Shown piece by piece: positions 44,121 through 51,990 of a stretch of 64,000 nucleotides of DNA. This stretch comes from Acidiphilium sp. (GTDB lineage Bacteria > Pseudomonadota > Alphaproteobacteria > Acetobacterales > Acetobacteraceae). The translations under genes and the position numbers were made by a program. Below the pieces are notes generated by a model, which was not told the origin of the DNA, made no database searches, and saw only the letters and a list, made by a program, of their open reading frames with translations. How positions within the stretch are numbered: the first letter of the stretch is position 1; every line of letters starts with the position of its first letter. The stretch is from positions 33,156 through 97,155 of the forward strand of contig JAQTXH010000008.1 in NCBI GenBank assembly GCA_028688905.1. The letters are read 5' to 3'.

Positions 44121-44317
44121 TCGACGACATCGAGGCGATCTGCGCCCGCAACAAGGATGAGGGGTTCAATGTCGCCTGCGACATCCTCGCCGAACTCGGC
44201 CTGCATGCCCTGACCGATCAGGCGCTCGAAACCCTCGCCGAACGCTGCCGCTACGAGTTCTGCAGCGGCGGCATGATGGCCGTTCCGTCGGCGCTGCAGA
44301 TGTCGCTCGATATCTGA
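44102..44317 (+). CDS. Unknown small plasmid protein
   Basis: 71 residues: MPRHQMIDDIEAICARNKDE, GFNVACDILAELGLHALTDQ, then ALETLAERCRYEFCSGGMMA. All-helical with three Cys. AATGGAGG precedes the ATG, which lies inside the upstream gene, so translation is probably coupled. No family recognised. Confidence 0.6.
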   Translation: MPRHQMIDDIEAICARNKDEGFNVACDILAELGLHALTDQALETLAERCRYEFCSGGMMAVPSALQMSLDI

Positions 44318-44356
44318 GCGCCTTCATCCCCACCTTCCAATGTGATAGGAGAAGCC

Positions 44357-44590
44357 ATGGCTGATTCACCTGTTGAAAACCCAGGCACCCCGGACTACCC
44401 TCATGAGATGGAAACCCGGGTTGCCATCCTCGAGCACTCGACCGCAGAACTGAAATTCGAAATCCGCGAAGGATTTAACGCTATTGCCGCCGAATTAGAC
44501 GCGTCCGACAAGGCTATTGCCAACATGCATGTCGCCATACAATCTAAAAATGCCGACTTTCAAAAAAGAGGTTTTTCTGATGACCAATGA
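44357..44590 (+). CDS. Small coiled-coil protein
   Basis: 77 residues. After a Pro-rich start (MADSPVENPGTPDYPHEMET) the sequence RVAILEHSTAELKFEIREGF, NAIAAELDASDKAIANMHVA is a heptad coiled coil, like the N-terminal part of proteins that normally end in a membrane helix. Here the frame ends without one. ATAGGAGAAG precedes the ATG. The next gene overlaps its end, so the two may together replace a single anchored coiled-coil protein. Confidence 0.55.
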   Translation: MADSPVENPGTPDYPHEMETRVAILEHSTAELKFEIREGFNAIAAELDASDKAIANMHVAIQSKNADFQKRGFSDDQ

Positions 44591-44792
44591 AACAAGTGAT
44601 CTTGATCGTCTCAATCTCGAACTCGAAACCGAGCGCCACTTTCTAGAAGCGGAGCGTCGAAAAGAGGCGCAGGAACAGAAATCTCGTGAGTCCGTTGTGC
44701 GGGTCTTCATCTTTGTTATGGCAGTAGGTTTTGTAATACTTTCGGCTCTTATTGTAGTGACAAGTCCCGTGAAAAATCCGTGGCCATTTTAG
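44580..44792 (+). CDS. Small tail-anchored coiled-coil membrane protein
   Basis: 70 residues: MTNETSDLDRLNLELETERH, FLEAERRKEAQEQKSRESVV form a charged coil, then RVFIFVMAVGFVILSALIVV is a membrane helix near the C-terminus. AGAGG lies about 9 bases upstream of the ATG. Less GC-rich than the array. Topology is of a tail-anchored inner-membrane protein with a cytosolic coil. Function unknown; a role in entry exclusion or membrane stress is only a guess. Confidence 0.55.
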   Translation: MTNETSDLDRLNLELETERHFLEAERRKEAQEQKSRESVVRVFIFVMAVGFVILSALIVVTSPVKNPWPF

Positions 44793-44837
44793 TAGCCTCG
44801 ATAGAGGGTATTCAGCAGTTGTTTCGATCTACCCTGA

Positions 44838-45047
44838 ACCACGAGCACGCCGGCAACCGTAGTAACCCCACGACACCGCCGGACCGATCTGACCGGAAAT
44901 ATCCAGTCTGTTCAAATCGGAATCCAGTCTGTGCGGACCGAGTTGCGAACAGGACTCAACAGCAATCTCAAGTGGACGGTCGGCACAATCTTGGTGGCCG
45001 GCGCACTTGAAATTGCCATCATAACGCTGCTGTTCAAGCTGCACTAA
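44838..45047 (+). pseudogene. Start-less remnant of another coiled-coil membrane protein
   Basis: A frame with no ATG, open from a TGA at 44835, reads RTDLTGNIQSVQIGIQSVRT, ELRTGLNSNLKWTVGTILVA, GALEIAIITLLFKLH to a TAA at 45045-45047. It is a coiled coil followed by a C-terminal membrane helix, matching the layout of the neighbouring gene. The 5' part is missing, and the upstream sequence changes composition. Probably the tail of a decayed paralogue. Confidence 0.5.
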
Positions 45048-45167
45048 ATCTACCGTGCGAGACGCGTCACCCCGCGCCTAGCCTGATTTTCCCCACCATC
45101 AGCGACTGACCGACCGGACAGGCAAGGCCTGCGCCGGCCATCGTCGCATGCCCGAAAGGTCAATCCC

Positions 45168-45599
45168 ATGCTCCGCCAATACTTCGCCTCGCCCTTCATG
45201 GGCGGGAATAATCCCCTGCGCATCGGCACCATCGCCGTCGGCAGCATCTACTACATCCAGGACGATGGCTGGTGGCACGACCGCTTCCGCGGCGCACCGG
45301 TCTGCCGCGACCCCTGGATCGTCGAAGCCTTCCTCAACGGTGTCTGCGCCGCAGCCCGACGCAACCCCGACACCGGCCGATGGGACGACGTCTACCTCGC
45401 AGGCCGATCTGACCTCGCGATCGTCCGCTCGCTCCGCACCGGCAAACGCCAGATCGTCACAGTTCGCATCCTCAAGCTTGCCGATGACGAAGGGCATCAC
45501 CGGATATGGCCCACCTATCCCGACCACCCCGCCGCGCATCTGGTCGAGCGCTTCCTCAACCGCGATCATCGCCGCCATCTGGTCCGGAGAGCGGCATGA
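45168..45599 (+). CDS. Unknown plasmid protein
   Basis: 143 residues: MLRQYFASPFMGGNNPLRIG, TIAVGSIYYIQDDGWWHDRF, RGAPVCRDPWIVEAFLNGVC, then SLRTGKRQIVTVRILKLADD and a basic His/Arg tail. The Trp/Tyr-rich beta segment suggests a compact domain. CGAAAGGTC precedes the ATG. Overlaps the next gene by 4 bases. No family recognised. Confidence 0.62.
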   Translation: MLRQYFASPFMGGNNPLRIGTIAVGSIYYIQDDGWWHDRFRGAPVCRDPWIVEAFLNGVCAAARRNPDTGRWDDVYLAGRSDLAIVRSLRTGKRQIVTVRILKLADDEGHHRIWPTYPDHPAAHLVERFLNRDHRRHLVRRAA

Positions 45600-46204
45600 G
45601 CGGCGCACCGGAACTCCCCATCATCCCCGGCATGCCGAAATCCCGCCGGCTGCTGATCCTCGCCTGCTCGCAACGCAAGCGGCGCGACCTGGCGAGACCT
45701 CTCGCGATCGACTTCTACGACGGACCGCTCTGGCAAACCCTGCGTACCGTCGATCACGCCGGCGCGCACGCGCAGGTCGCCGTGCTCTCCGCCCTCTACG
45801 GATTGCGCGACGCCCGCTTCGAGCAGATCGCCGATCTCCACTACGATCAGGTCATGACTCGCAGTCAGGCCGACGCCATGATCGCAGGTGGGGTCGCGAC
45901 GCGATGGCCCCGGCCACCGCGCCGGAGCCTGCCCGATACGTTCGGAATCGCACCCGCCGCGGAAATCTTCTCGATGACCCGCGCCATCAATGGCCCGTTC
46001 GTCGACGTCGCGATCGCCGGCGGTCACCTCTACATCGACGTCGCCCGCGGTTGGATCCCGAACTTCATCCGATCCGGCTGGATCGCACCCGATGCGCCGC
46101 TCACGATCATCAACGACATGATCGGCCGCATGCGCCAGTCCCTCCGACAGTGGCTTATCGCTCCCGGCCCGATCAACCTCTCCGCGTCTCCCCCTTCCAC
46201 CTGA
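45596..46204 (+). CDS. DUF6884-like protein
   Basis: 202 residues. KSRRLLILACSQRKRRD, then IDFYDGPLWQTLRTVDHAGA, VAVLSALYGLRDARFEQIAD and LHYDQVMTRSQADAM form the DUF6884-type Rossmann-like core, related to the nucleotide-hypermodification and YaaA-like group. The ACSQRK and SALYGL blocks are the signature I rely on. Some relatives sit in DNA-modification loci, so a link to protection of plasmid DNA is possible but unproven. Start overlaps the upstream stop (ATGA). Confidence 0.65.
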   Translation: MSGAPELPIIPGMPKSRRLLILACSQRKRRDLARPLAIDFYDGPLWQTLRTVDHAGAHAQVAVLSALYGLRDARFEQIADLHYDQVMTRSQADAMIAGGVATRWPRPPRRSLPDTFGIAPAAEIFSMTRAINGPFVDVAIAGGHLYIDVARGWIPNFIRSGWIAPDAPLTIINDMIGRMRQSLRQWLIAPGPINLSASPPST

Positions 46205-46216
46205 AAGGATCCCGCC

Positions 46217-46672
46217 ATGCTCACCGCGTACTGCGACCGATCAGGCACGATCGGCTTCTGCCCGGCGACCTGCCCGGATGGCACCCTGCCGATCGCCAGC
46301 CACGCCAATGATGCCCTGCTCCGGGGTGCCATTGCAGCCGTCGCCCGCTATGCCCACGACAACAACACTCTCCTCGTGCCGGGACTTCCCGAAGCAGGCG
46401 ACGGCGAAACCGCTCTCAATGCGCTGATCACCTTCACGGCGCGCGTGCGCGAACGCCTCGCCGCCGATCTCGATCACATACAAGGTCAATCCACCCACGC
46501 CATCGTCCCCCGCGACGGCGACGTCGCACACCGGCGCGGGTTCCGCGCGCACGAGAACCCGTTCACGCCCGGGACGGATCTCCACACGATCTGGGATGAC
46601 GACTGGCATTTCCGTGATCGATCCGTCAACGGCCGCTCCGATGCCTCCCGTCGCGAGGAGAAATCATCGTAA
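46217..46672 (+). CDS. Unknown plasmid protein
   Basis: 151 residues: MLTAYCDRSGTIGFCPATCP, DGTLPIASHANDALLRGAIA, AVARYAHDNNTLLVPGLPEA, then ALITFTARVRERLAADLDHI. Four Cys in the first 20 residues could bind metal. The C-terminus is hydrophilic. TGAAAGGATC precedes the ATG. Before the ssb-2 leader, 46673-46830 holds only a short frame ending EAAKLKRRITIGETRN, which resembles sequence upstream of the 49500 leader and may be part of the duplicated unit. Confidence 0.6.
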   Translation: MLTAYCDRSGTIGFCPATCPDGTLPIASHANDALLRGAIAAVARYAHDNNTLLVPGLPEAGDGETALNALITFTARVRERLAADLDHIQGQSTHAIVPRDGDVAHRRGFRAHENPFTPGTDLHTIWDDDWHFRDRSVNGRSDASRREEKSS

Positions 46673-46830
46673 AACACGAGCAGAATCCGCAGCCACCAGC
46701 CAACATCGACCTGCTCAGCACGGCCTTGCGCCATGCCAACTGCGTCAACGACGCCCGGGCGAGACCTGCCTGGATGCCGAAGCCGCCAAACTCAAACGAC
46801 GAATCACCATCGGCGAAACCCGGAACTGAA

Positions 46831-47077
46831 AGCGCCTGCGGCGCTGTCGTCAACTGTCCACGCCAACAACGCCTTCGTGTTTCTGCGGTCTGAACCGGGA
46901 CCGGCCAGCCGGTCAAGGCCGCTCGCAAGCTCGCGCCGCCCAAGAGCGGTTCGGGCGCGATAGAGCGCCCTCTGCCCTGACCGCCCGCCCGGCCCGGTTC
47001 TCCTCGACCGCACACGAGGGACGTCGCTGGCAACGGCCAGCCGCCTCCCGCGTGATGACATGAAAATGGAGATTGAA
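46831..47077 (+). promoter_or_regulatory. Structured leader of ssb copy 2
   Basis: Nearly base-for-base the same as 42701-42947, including AGCGCC-TGC-GGCGCT and the outer stem GAACCGGG (46892-46899) with CCCGGTTC (46993-47000). Identity continues into ssb to about 47275 and then breaks. Confidence 0.7.
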
Positions 47078-47515
47078 ATGGCTGGATCAATGAACCGCGT
47101 CACCCTGATCGGCAACCTGGGCCAGGACCCGGAAATCAGCACCACGCAGACAGGCGGGAAAGTCGCCTCGATGTCGCTGGCGACGAACGAAAGCTGGATC
47201 GACAAGCGCAGCGGCGAACGGCAGGAACGCACCGAATGGCACAAGATCGTCGTCTGGAACGAGGGCCTGATCGGCGTGATCGAACAATTTCTCCGCAAAA
47301 GCAACAGAGTGCTGGTGGAGAGCATGCTGAAGACCCAGAAATGGACCGATCAGGAAGGAAACGAGCGCTACACGACCAAGGTGGTCCTGGGCAACTTCAG
47401 CAGCCAGATAATCCTGCTCGACCCCCCGAACGGCGCTGGCCGGCAGGGCGAGCGCGCCGCTACGCCCCGCCCGCACGAGTTTGCTTCCTCAAACCATAAT
47501 GGAGACAAGAAATGA
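47078..47515 (+). CDS. ssb: Single-stranded DNA-binding protein, copy 2 (no acidic tip)
   Basis: 145 residues. The first 65 residues are identical to copy 1 (MNRVTLIGNLGQDPEISTTQ onward). After GLIG the sequence diverges (VIEQFLRKSNRVLVESMLKT, then YTTKVVLGNFSSQIILLDPP) and ends RPHEFASSNHNGDKK. The DDEIPF acidic tip is therefore missing and the tail is Lys/Asn-ending. Without the tip it should bind ssDNA but not recruit SSB partners, which could make it a competitor or a specialised variant. The stop overlaps the next gene (ATGA). Confidence 0.9.
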   Translation: MAGSMNRVTLIGNLGQDPEISTTQTGGKVASMSLATNESWIDKRSGERQERTEWHKIVVWNEGLIGVIEQFLRKSNRVLVESMLKTQKWTDQEGNERYTTKVVLGNFSSQIILLDPPNGAGRQGERAATPRPHEFASSNHNGDKK

Positions 47516-47784
47516 TACCGGTGGATATGGCTACCGCGATCTACCAAATTTGCGGATTTTTGATGTTAGGGATTTTTGCAATAGCGAAAATAAATAAAAT
47601 AGACAACAGAACATTCGGTTACTATTTCATTGCAGCAGCTATATTAATGGTAGTTGCAATGGCAGCTGCTTCGAAGGCGGATCAAAGTCATGAGTGCTGT
47701 GCGAGTTTATCATCTACTATCCTGAAGAATCCCCGGCCCGTTGAGCCGGGGTTTCTGATTCCAGAGCATCCCCATGATCATTGA
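47512..47784 (+). CDS. Two-helix membrane protein, unknown
   Basis: MIPVDMATAIYQICGFLMLG, IFAIAKINKIDNRTFGYYFI, AAAILMVVAMAAASKADQSH: two membrane helices joined by a short basic loop. AT-rich. The start overlaps the ssb-2 stop by 4 bases. The last 25 codons read through a clear terminator hairpin at 47731-47755, which is odd. A C-terminal truncation or frame change just before it is likely, with the real end near 47730. Function unknown. Confidence 0.5.
   Translation: MIPVDMATAIYQICGFLMLGIFAIAKINKIDNRTFGYYFIAAAILMVVAMAAASKADQSHECCASLSSTILKNPRPVEPGFLIPEHPHDH
47731..47755 (+). terminator. Intrinsic terminator
   Basis: CCCCGGC (47731-47737) and GCCGGGG (47745-47751) with loop CCGTTGA, followed by TTTCT. 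It lies inside the apparent 3' end of the membrane-protein frame and ends the ssb-2 transcript before the Mom-like gene. Confidence 0.7.
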
Positions 47785-48646
47785 CCTCCGAACCGTCGCC
47801 CAGCGATGGTCACACCGCAGCACGACTTGGTGCCCGCAGCGCGAACCGTTCGATCCGCGCTGTTACGACGTAACACCCCTGCCCCACACCCGGATCGCCA
47901 AGGATTTCGTCCTGGCTCACCATTACTCCGGCACATTTCCCGTCGCCCTTGCCTGCTACGGGCTGTTCGAGCGCACCGGATGGCAGGAACGATTGCTGGT
48001 CGGCGTCGTCGTCTTCTCCGTCCCCGTCCAGGCCAAGGCCGCAGCTGCCTACGGTGCGGGATCGACCCGCTTCTGCGACCTCGGCCGCTTCCTGCTTGCC
48101 GACCGGGTGGGCGGAAACGCTGAAACCTGGACGCTTCGCCGCGCCCTCAAGCTATTCGCGGCAGAACACCAGGATGAGCACCGCCGGCCGAAATACCCCC
48201 TCGTTCTGGCCTATTCCGATCCGCTGCCGCGCACCGATGCGCACGGCACCGTCCGGTTCAACGGCCATTTCGGGGGGATTTACCGAGAGAAATCCGCCCT
48301 TTACCTCGGCCGCGCGACACGGCGACGGATCTGGCTCGCGCCTGACGGCACGAGCCTCTCCGATCGCGCCCTGTCCAAACTGCGCACCGGCGGCAACGGT
48401 GCGGCCTACACCTACGAGCATCTCCGCCGCCACGGCGCGCCGCACCGCGCCGTCGGCGAACCCGATGCGGCCTACGTCAGCCGCGCGCTGCGCGAGGGAC
48501 CGTTCCGAGCGGTGCAGCATCCCGGCAACCACATCTACGCCTTCACCCTCGGCTCACACACCAGCCGGGCATCCCTCGCCGCCTCACTTCGTACCGGCGG
48601 CCCCTACCCCACCCACACCGACCGGCTGGACATCACCAGCCCATGA
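47774..48646 (+). CDS. Mom-like DNA-modification protein (GNAT fold)
   Basis: 290 residues resembling the phage Mu Mom family: RIAKDFVLAHHYSGTFP (the HYS block), LLVGVVVFSVPVQ, DLGRFLLADRVGGNAETWTL, RRALKLFAA, PLVLAYSDPLPRTDAHG, then FNGHFGGIYREKSALYLGR, matching the Mom pattern of an Asp-Pro pair, a GH-x-G-x-(I/L)Y motif and a final Y-x-G. Mom converts adenine to N6-carbamoylmethyladenine and makes DNA resistant to many restriction enzymes. The assignment is from pattern memory, so activity is inference. In this array of antirestriction genes the role fits well. Confidence 0.62.
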   Translation: MIIDLRTVAQRWSHRSTTWCPQREPFDPRCYDVTPLPHTRIAKDFVLAHHYSGTFPVALACYGLFERTGWQERLLVGVVVFSVPVQAKAAAAYGAGSTRFCDLGRFLLADRVGGNAETWTLRRALKLFAAEHQDEHRRPKYPLVLAYSDPLPRTDAHGTVRFNGHFGGIYREKSALYLGRATRRRIWLAPDGTSLSDRALSKLRTGGNGAAYTYEHLRRHGAPHRAVGEPDAAYVSRALREGPFRAVQHPGNHIYAFTLGSHTSRASLAASLRTGGPYPTHTDRLDITSP

Positions 48647-48658
48647 AAGGAGACCGCC

Positions 48659-48895
48659 ATGGCCACCCTCAAACCCCGCGATGAATTCGACTGCGAAGGC
48701 TTCCGATGCGTGATCATCCGCACGAAAAACAAATTTCCTTCCGGTCACGACCTCGAACGTGACGGCTTCACGTTCAACGAACGCAGCCGGTACTGGTCGC
48801 GCATCGTTCTCGATACCCCGCATCTACAGGTCGAGGAACGCCAGCACCGCGATCATCTCGAGCGGATCGAGCGCCACTACCACGACCCACGATAA
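48659..48895 (+). CDS. Unknown small plasmid protein
   Basis: 78 residues: MATLKPRDEFDCEGFRCVII, RTKNKFPSGHDLERDGFTFN, ERSRYWSRIVLDTPHLQVEE and a basic His-rich end. Reads as a small beta domain followed by a helix. GAAAGGAGACC precedes the ATG 12 bases after the Mom-like gene, so they are likely co-transcribed. No family known. It is convergent with the ProQ gene. Confidence 0.6.
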   Translation: MATLKPRDEFDCEGFRCVIIRTKNKFPSGHDLERDGFTFNERSRYWSRIVLDTPHLQVEERQHRDHLERIERHYHDPR

Positions 48896-49405
48896 TCAGG
48901 CCGCCGCACGATCATCCGTGCTGCCTGCCTCGCTGGCATTGCTCGCCTCGCCCGCATCGGCATCGCGTAATTCGCCAGCTTGCACGGCACCTGCGGAACC
49001 GTCGTCACCGACAATCGGCTGATCACTCTCTCCGGATACGCACGCAATGGCAGCTTCGGCCTTCGCGCGCCGTTTCCGGCGCGCAGTCAGCACCGACGCA
49101 GCCCATTTCCGCTCCTTCGCACTGACCTCACCAGAAATTCCACCGTCGAGGTCATAACGGGGACCGCCCCGCGCCAGCGCCGCGAGGTAGCTCAAGGCCC
49201 TGGTGAGCCGCACCATCACGAGATTGACCTGATCTTCCGTCAGCCCGATCTCGGCCCCGCCTACCTTGAGCCGATCGCTGGTCCCAATCGCCAGCGGCTT
49301 CGCCGGCCGCGCGGTGAGCACCGGATACCGAACCGCAACGAGGCCCAGCAACTCGCTCGCTTCGGCCCATTCCTCACGCACGAGCGCCCGCCACTTCCAC
49401 GCCAT
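48896..49405 (-). CDS. ProQ/FinO-family RNA chaperone
   Basis: 169 residues. The FinO/ProQ core is visible: AVRYPVLTARPAKPLAIGTS, DRLKVGGAEIGLTEDQVNLV, then ALSYLAALARGGPRYDLDGG and KERKWAASVLTARRKRR. An acidic, Ala/Glu-rich C-terminal tail follows. On plasmids such proteins bind antisense RNA and mRNA and can repress transfer genes (FinO) or affect fitness. The ATG at 49405 has GAGG 5 bases upstream and is preferred to the GTG at 49411. It lies opposite to the + strand array, between the Mom-like unit and a structured leader. Confidence 0.82.
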   Translation of the reverse strand: MAWKWRALVREEWAEASELLGLVAVRYPVLTARPAKPLAIGTSDRLKVGGAEIGLTEDQVNLVMVRLTRALSYLAALARGGPRYDLDGGISGEVSAKERKWAASVLTARRKRRAKAEAAIACVSGESDQPIVGDDGSAGAVQAGELRDADAGEASNASEAGSTDDRAAA

Positions 49406-49499
49406 CGCCACCTCACCAAACCGGTCTGGGCAAACGCCTCAGAATCCAGGATCGCCCAATCTCAAACGACAAATCGCCGCGCCGGAATCCGGACCTGAA

Positions 49500-49752
49500 A
49501 GCGCCTGCGGCGCTTCGTAGTCACCTGCCCTTGCCGGCAGAACCCTCGTGTCTGTGCAATCTGAACCGGGACCGGTCAGCCGGTCAAGGCCGCTCGCAAG
49601 CTCGCGCCGCAAAGAGCGGTTCGGGCGCGCTATGGCGCGCCCTCTGCCCTGACTGGCCGCCCAGCCCGGTTCTCCTGGATCGCACACGAGAGACGTAGCC
49701 GACAACGCGCCCAGCCGCCTCCCGCATCTCAAACCACACCAGGAGCTTTGCC
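49500..49752 (+). promoter_or_regulatory. Structured leader before the Toprim gene
   Basis: A diverged copy of the ssb leader. AGCGCC-TGC-GGCGCT spans 49500-49514, and the outer stem is GAACCGGG (49563-49570) with CCCGGTTC (49665-49672). The inner hairpin is longer than in ssb: GGGCGCGC, loop TATG, GCGCGCCC (49623-49642). The paired change supports a conserved fold rather than plain sequence duplication. Confidence 0.7.
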
Positions 49753-50766
49753 ATGATCTCAACCACCGACACCACTGGATACCCACAGCAACCCGGCCAG
49801 CGACCCAGCGCCCGACGGGGCAACCGTGAGAACGACGCGGGGGAGGTCGACCTGCTGCGGCGGACCGTCTCCTGCTCGGTCATTCTCGAACGCGAAGGAT
49901 GGCAGGTCGATGCCGCCGAAAGCTCACGACACGCGGTGAAATATCGCCGCGGTGCCGGCGAGATCCTGATCGTCAACCATGATGACAAGGGCTGGTGGAA
50001 CCCGCTCGGCGAGGAGAAAGGAGATTGCTTCACCCTGATCCAGTTCCTGCACCCGGAGTGCAACTTCGGCCACGTCCGCAAGAGCCTGCGCGCGATCGCC
50101 GGCATCGCCCCGTCCCGACCGGTTGCTGTCTCCGGATCATCGCCGGACCCGACCGAGACTCTCTCTCCGCTGGCCCGCTGGCAGGCGAAGCCGGCGCTGC
50201 GCCCGACGACGAAAGCCTGGCACTATCTCGCCGGCGAACGGTGCCTGCCTGGCACCATCCTCACCGCAACCGCGGCACAGGATTGCGTCCGGGCGGGCGG
50301 GTTCGGCTGCGCCTGGTTTGCCCATCGGGATCACGAGGGCCTACTTACCGGAATCGAGGCGCGCGGCCCCGGCTTTCGGGGGGTTCTCCGAGGCGGACAG
50401 AAGAGCCTGTTCCGGTTCGCGCCTGGGGGCACGATCGGGGATTGCCGGCGGGTCGCGGTGACCGAAGCGCCGATCGACGCCCTGAGCCTCGCCGCACTCG
50501 AGCACGGACGGATGGACACGATCTATGTCGCCACCACCGGCGGGCTGGGACCGGGCACCGTCACGGCGCTGCGTCACCTGGTCGAGGTTCTCGGATCGGT
50601 CGGCGGCACCTTGGTCATCGCCACCGATGCCGATCCGGCCGGCGATCACCATGCCGCGCGGATCAAGGCAGCAATCGCGCCGATCGTCGTGACCGTCGAA
50701 CGGTTGCGGCCGCCCGGAGAAGAGAAGGACTGGAACGAGGTCCTGACGAGAGCCGGCATCGGCTGA
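49753..50766 (+). CDS. DUF3991/Toprim-domain protein (primase-like)
   Basis: 337 residues. The N-terminal part (VDLLRRTVSCSVILEREGWQ, HDDKGWWNPLGEEKGDCFTL) resembles a primase N-domain without zinc ligands. DUF3991 follows (WHYLAGERCLPGTILTATAA, then LLTGIEARGPGFRGVLRGGQ). The Toprim fold has the catalytic Glu in VAVTEAPIDALSLAALE and the DxD in TLVIATDADPAGDHHAARI. Such LtrC/TraC-type proteins may prime second-strand synthesis of entering plasmid DNA. CAGGAGC precedes the ATG, after a structured leader. Confidence 0.85.
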   Translation: MISTTDTTGYPQQPGQRPSARRGNRENDAGEVDLLRRTVSCSVILEREGWQVDAAESSRHAVKYRRGAGEILIVNHDDKGWWNPLGEEKGDCFTLIQFLHPECNFGHVRKSLRAIAGIAPSRPVAVSGSSPDPTETLSPLARWQAKPALRPTTKAWHYLAGERCLPGTILTATAAQDCVRAGGFGCAWFAHRDHEGLLTGIEARGPGFRGVLRGGQKSLFRFAPGGTIGDCRRVAVTEAPIDALSLAALEHGRMDTIYVATTGGLGPGTVTALRHLVEVLGSVGGTLVIATDADPAGDHHAARIKAAIAPIVVTVERLRPPGEEKDWNEVLTRAGIG

Positions 50767-50819
50767 TATGGCCGGCACCGCTCCATCGGGCGGCCAAAAC
50801 CGCGCAGGCCGCCGCGCGG

Positions 50820-51290
50820 TCAGCCGCCGGCGCGGATCACGAGGCCGATGCCGATCACCGCCATCGCGAACGCGACCCACAACGACCACTCGACAACGAG
50901 ATGGCTCCGCTCGGACAGAGTGAGAAGACGTGCGCCGCTGCGCATGACCCGCGCCGTCTCCGGCCCGTCGTCGCCCTCCGACGTCGACATCACCTGCCCC
51001 CGAACCCACCGCAGGCGACTGGCAACCCAGAACGTCCAAGACATCACCGGCAAAAGCATCATCAATGCAATCCAGATCAGGATGATTCCCAACCTGCCGA
51101 ATTCCCCGGCGATCGGATAATACCAAACCGCCACCCCGGTGTGGATCGCGATCGCCGCATAGGTCGCTGCCAGGATGACCGCGCTCGAGACCGGCCAGCG
51201 CCCGACCATGCGCTGCAGCGCAGGTGCCGGCGCATCGGCAAAACTGTCCACTCCCCGGCTCAGCCAGATCATGTCTTGTGCTTCATGCAT
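50820..51290 (-). CDS. Membrane protein, unknown
   Basis: The ATG at 51290 gives 156 residues: MHEAQDMIWLSRGVDSFADA, then three membrane helices (SSAVILAATYAAIAIHTGVA, LGIILIWIALMMLLPVMSWT, LWVAFAMAVIGIGLVIRAGG) with a polar, Ser/Glu-rich loop before the last. It overlaps the SRAP gene by 8 bases as the third gene of a minus-strand operon. A longer start at 51335 would overlap further and is rejected. Function unknown. Confidence 0.65.
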   Translation of the reverse strand: MHEAQDMIWLSRGVDSFADAPAPALQRMVGRWPVSSAVILAATYAAIAIHTGVAVWYYPIAGEFGRLGIILIWIALMMLLPVMSWTFWVASRLRWVRGQVMSTSEGDDGPETARVMRSGARLLTLSERSHLVVEWSLWVAFAMAVIGIGLVIRAGG

Positions 51291-51990
51291 GGCCCTCGGT
51301 CGCCATAGCCCAGGCTTCGATCTCCACCGGCTCAATCAGCTCAGGACCGTCAGTGCCCGCACGATTGACCATGCGGGACACGGGCCACACCTCCACCGCG
51401 CCGGCGGCACTCCGCGCGAGAACGGCCGACGGATCCCCGGAAACCTCGCCAAGCCACGCCGGCCAGTCCGCCTCACCAACCACCAGCGGTGCCCGAGCAT
51501 GGATATCCGCCAGCGACACCGGTGCCGGCGTCGTGATGATCGCGAGCGACAATTCCGCCGGATAATCCCGATGCGGACGCCGCACCGAAATGATCCCGCC
51601 CAGGGTGATCGGCACGCCGTCCGTGCGGCCGAGCGCATAAGGCTGCTTCAAGCCGGGGGCAACCAGCTTCCACTCGTACCAACACCGCACCGGGATCAGG
51701 CATCGATGCGATTTGAACGAACCGCCGAACAACTTGCTGGTCGCCACGGTTTCAGCCTTGGCATTGATCGGCTTGATCCGGGCAGTCTCGGCATGCTTCT
51801 CCCATGGCGCAACAAACCCCCAGTCCGGCTGTGAAAACCGACGCACTCCCCCTTCACCCAACCGCACCGTCAAAACCGCCTGGCCAGGAGCAATATTCCA
51901 GCGCGGCCCGCGCGGAAGCCGCGCATCCGAAATGCCCACCAGACGATCGAGCGAGCCATCCACAAACCCTTGCGCAATCCTGCCACACAT
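51283..51990 (-). CDS. SRAP-family protein (YedK/HMCES-like)
   Basis: A 235-residue SOS-response-associated peptidase-fold protein. The catalytic Cys 2 is in MCGRIAQGF. RWNIAPGQAVLTVR holds the conserved Asn, INAKAETVATSKLFGGSF and RCLIPVRCWYEWKLVAPGLK the Glu residues, and LADIHARAPLVV the His. YedK/HMCES crosslink to abasic sites in single-stranded DNA and shield them, which would suit DNA entering as a single strand. It is coupled (TGATG) to the Myb-like gene upstream and overlaps the membrane-protein gene downstream. Confidence 0.9.
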   Translation of the reverse strand: MCGRIAQGFVDGSLDRLVGISDARLPRGPRWNIAPGQAVLTVRLGEGGVRRFSQPDWGFVAPWEKHAETARIKPINAKAETVATSKLFGGSFKSHRCLIPVRCWYEWKLVAPGLKQPYALGRTDGVPITLGGIISVRRPHRDYPAELSLAIITTPAPVSLADIHARAPLVVGEADWPAWLGEVSGDPSAVLARSAAGAVEVWPVSRMVNRAGTDGPELIEPVEIEAWAMATEGHA

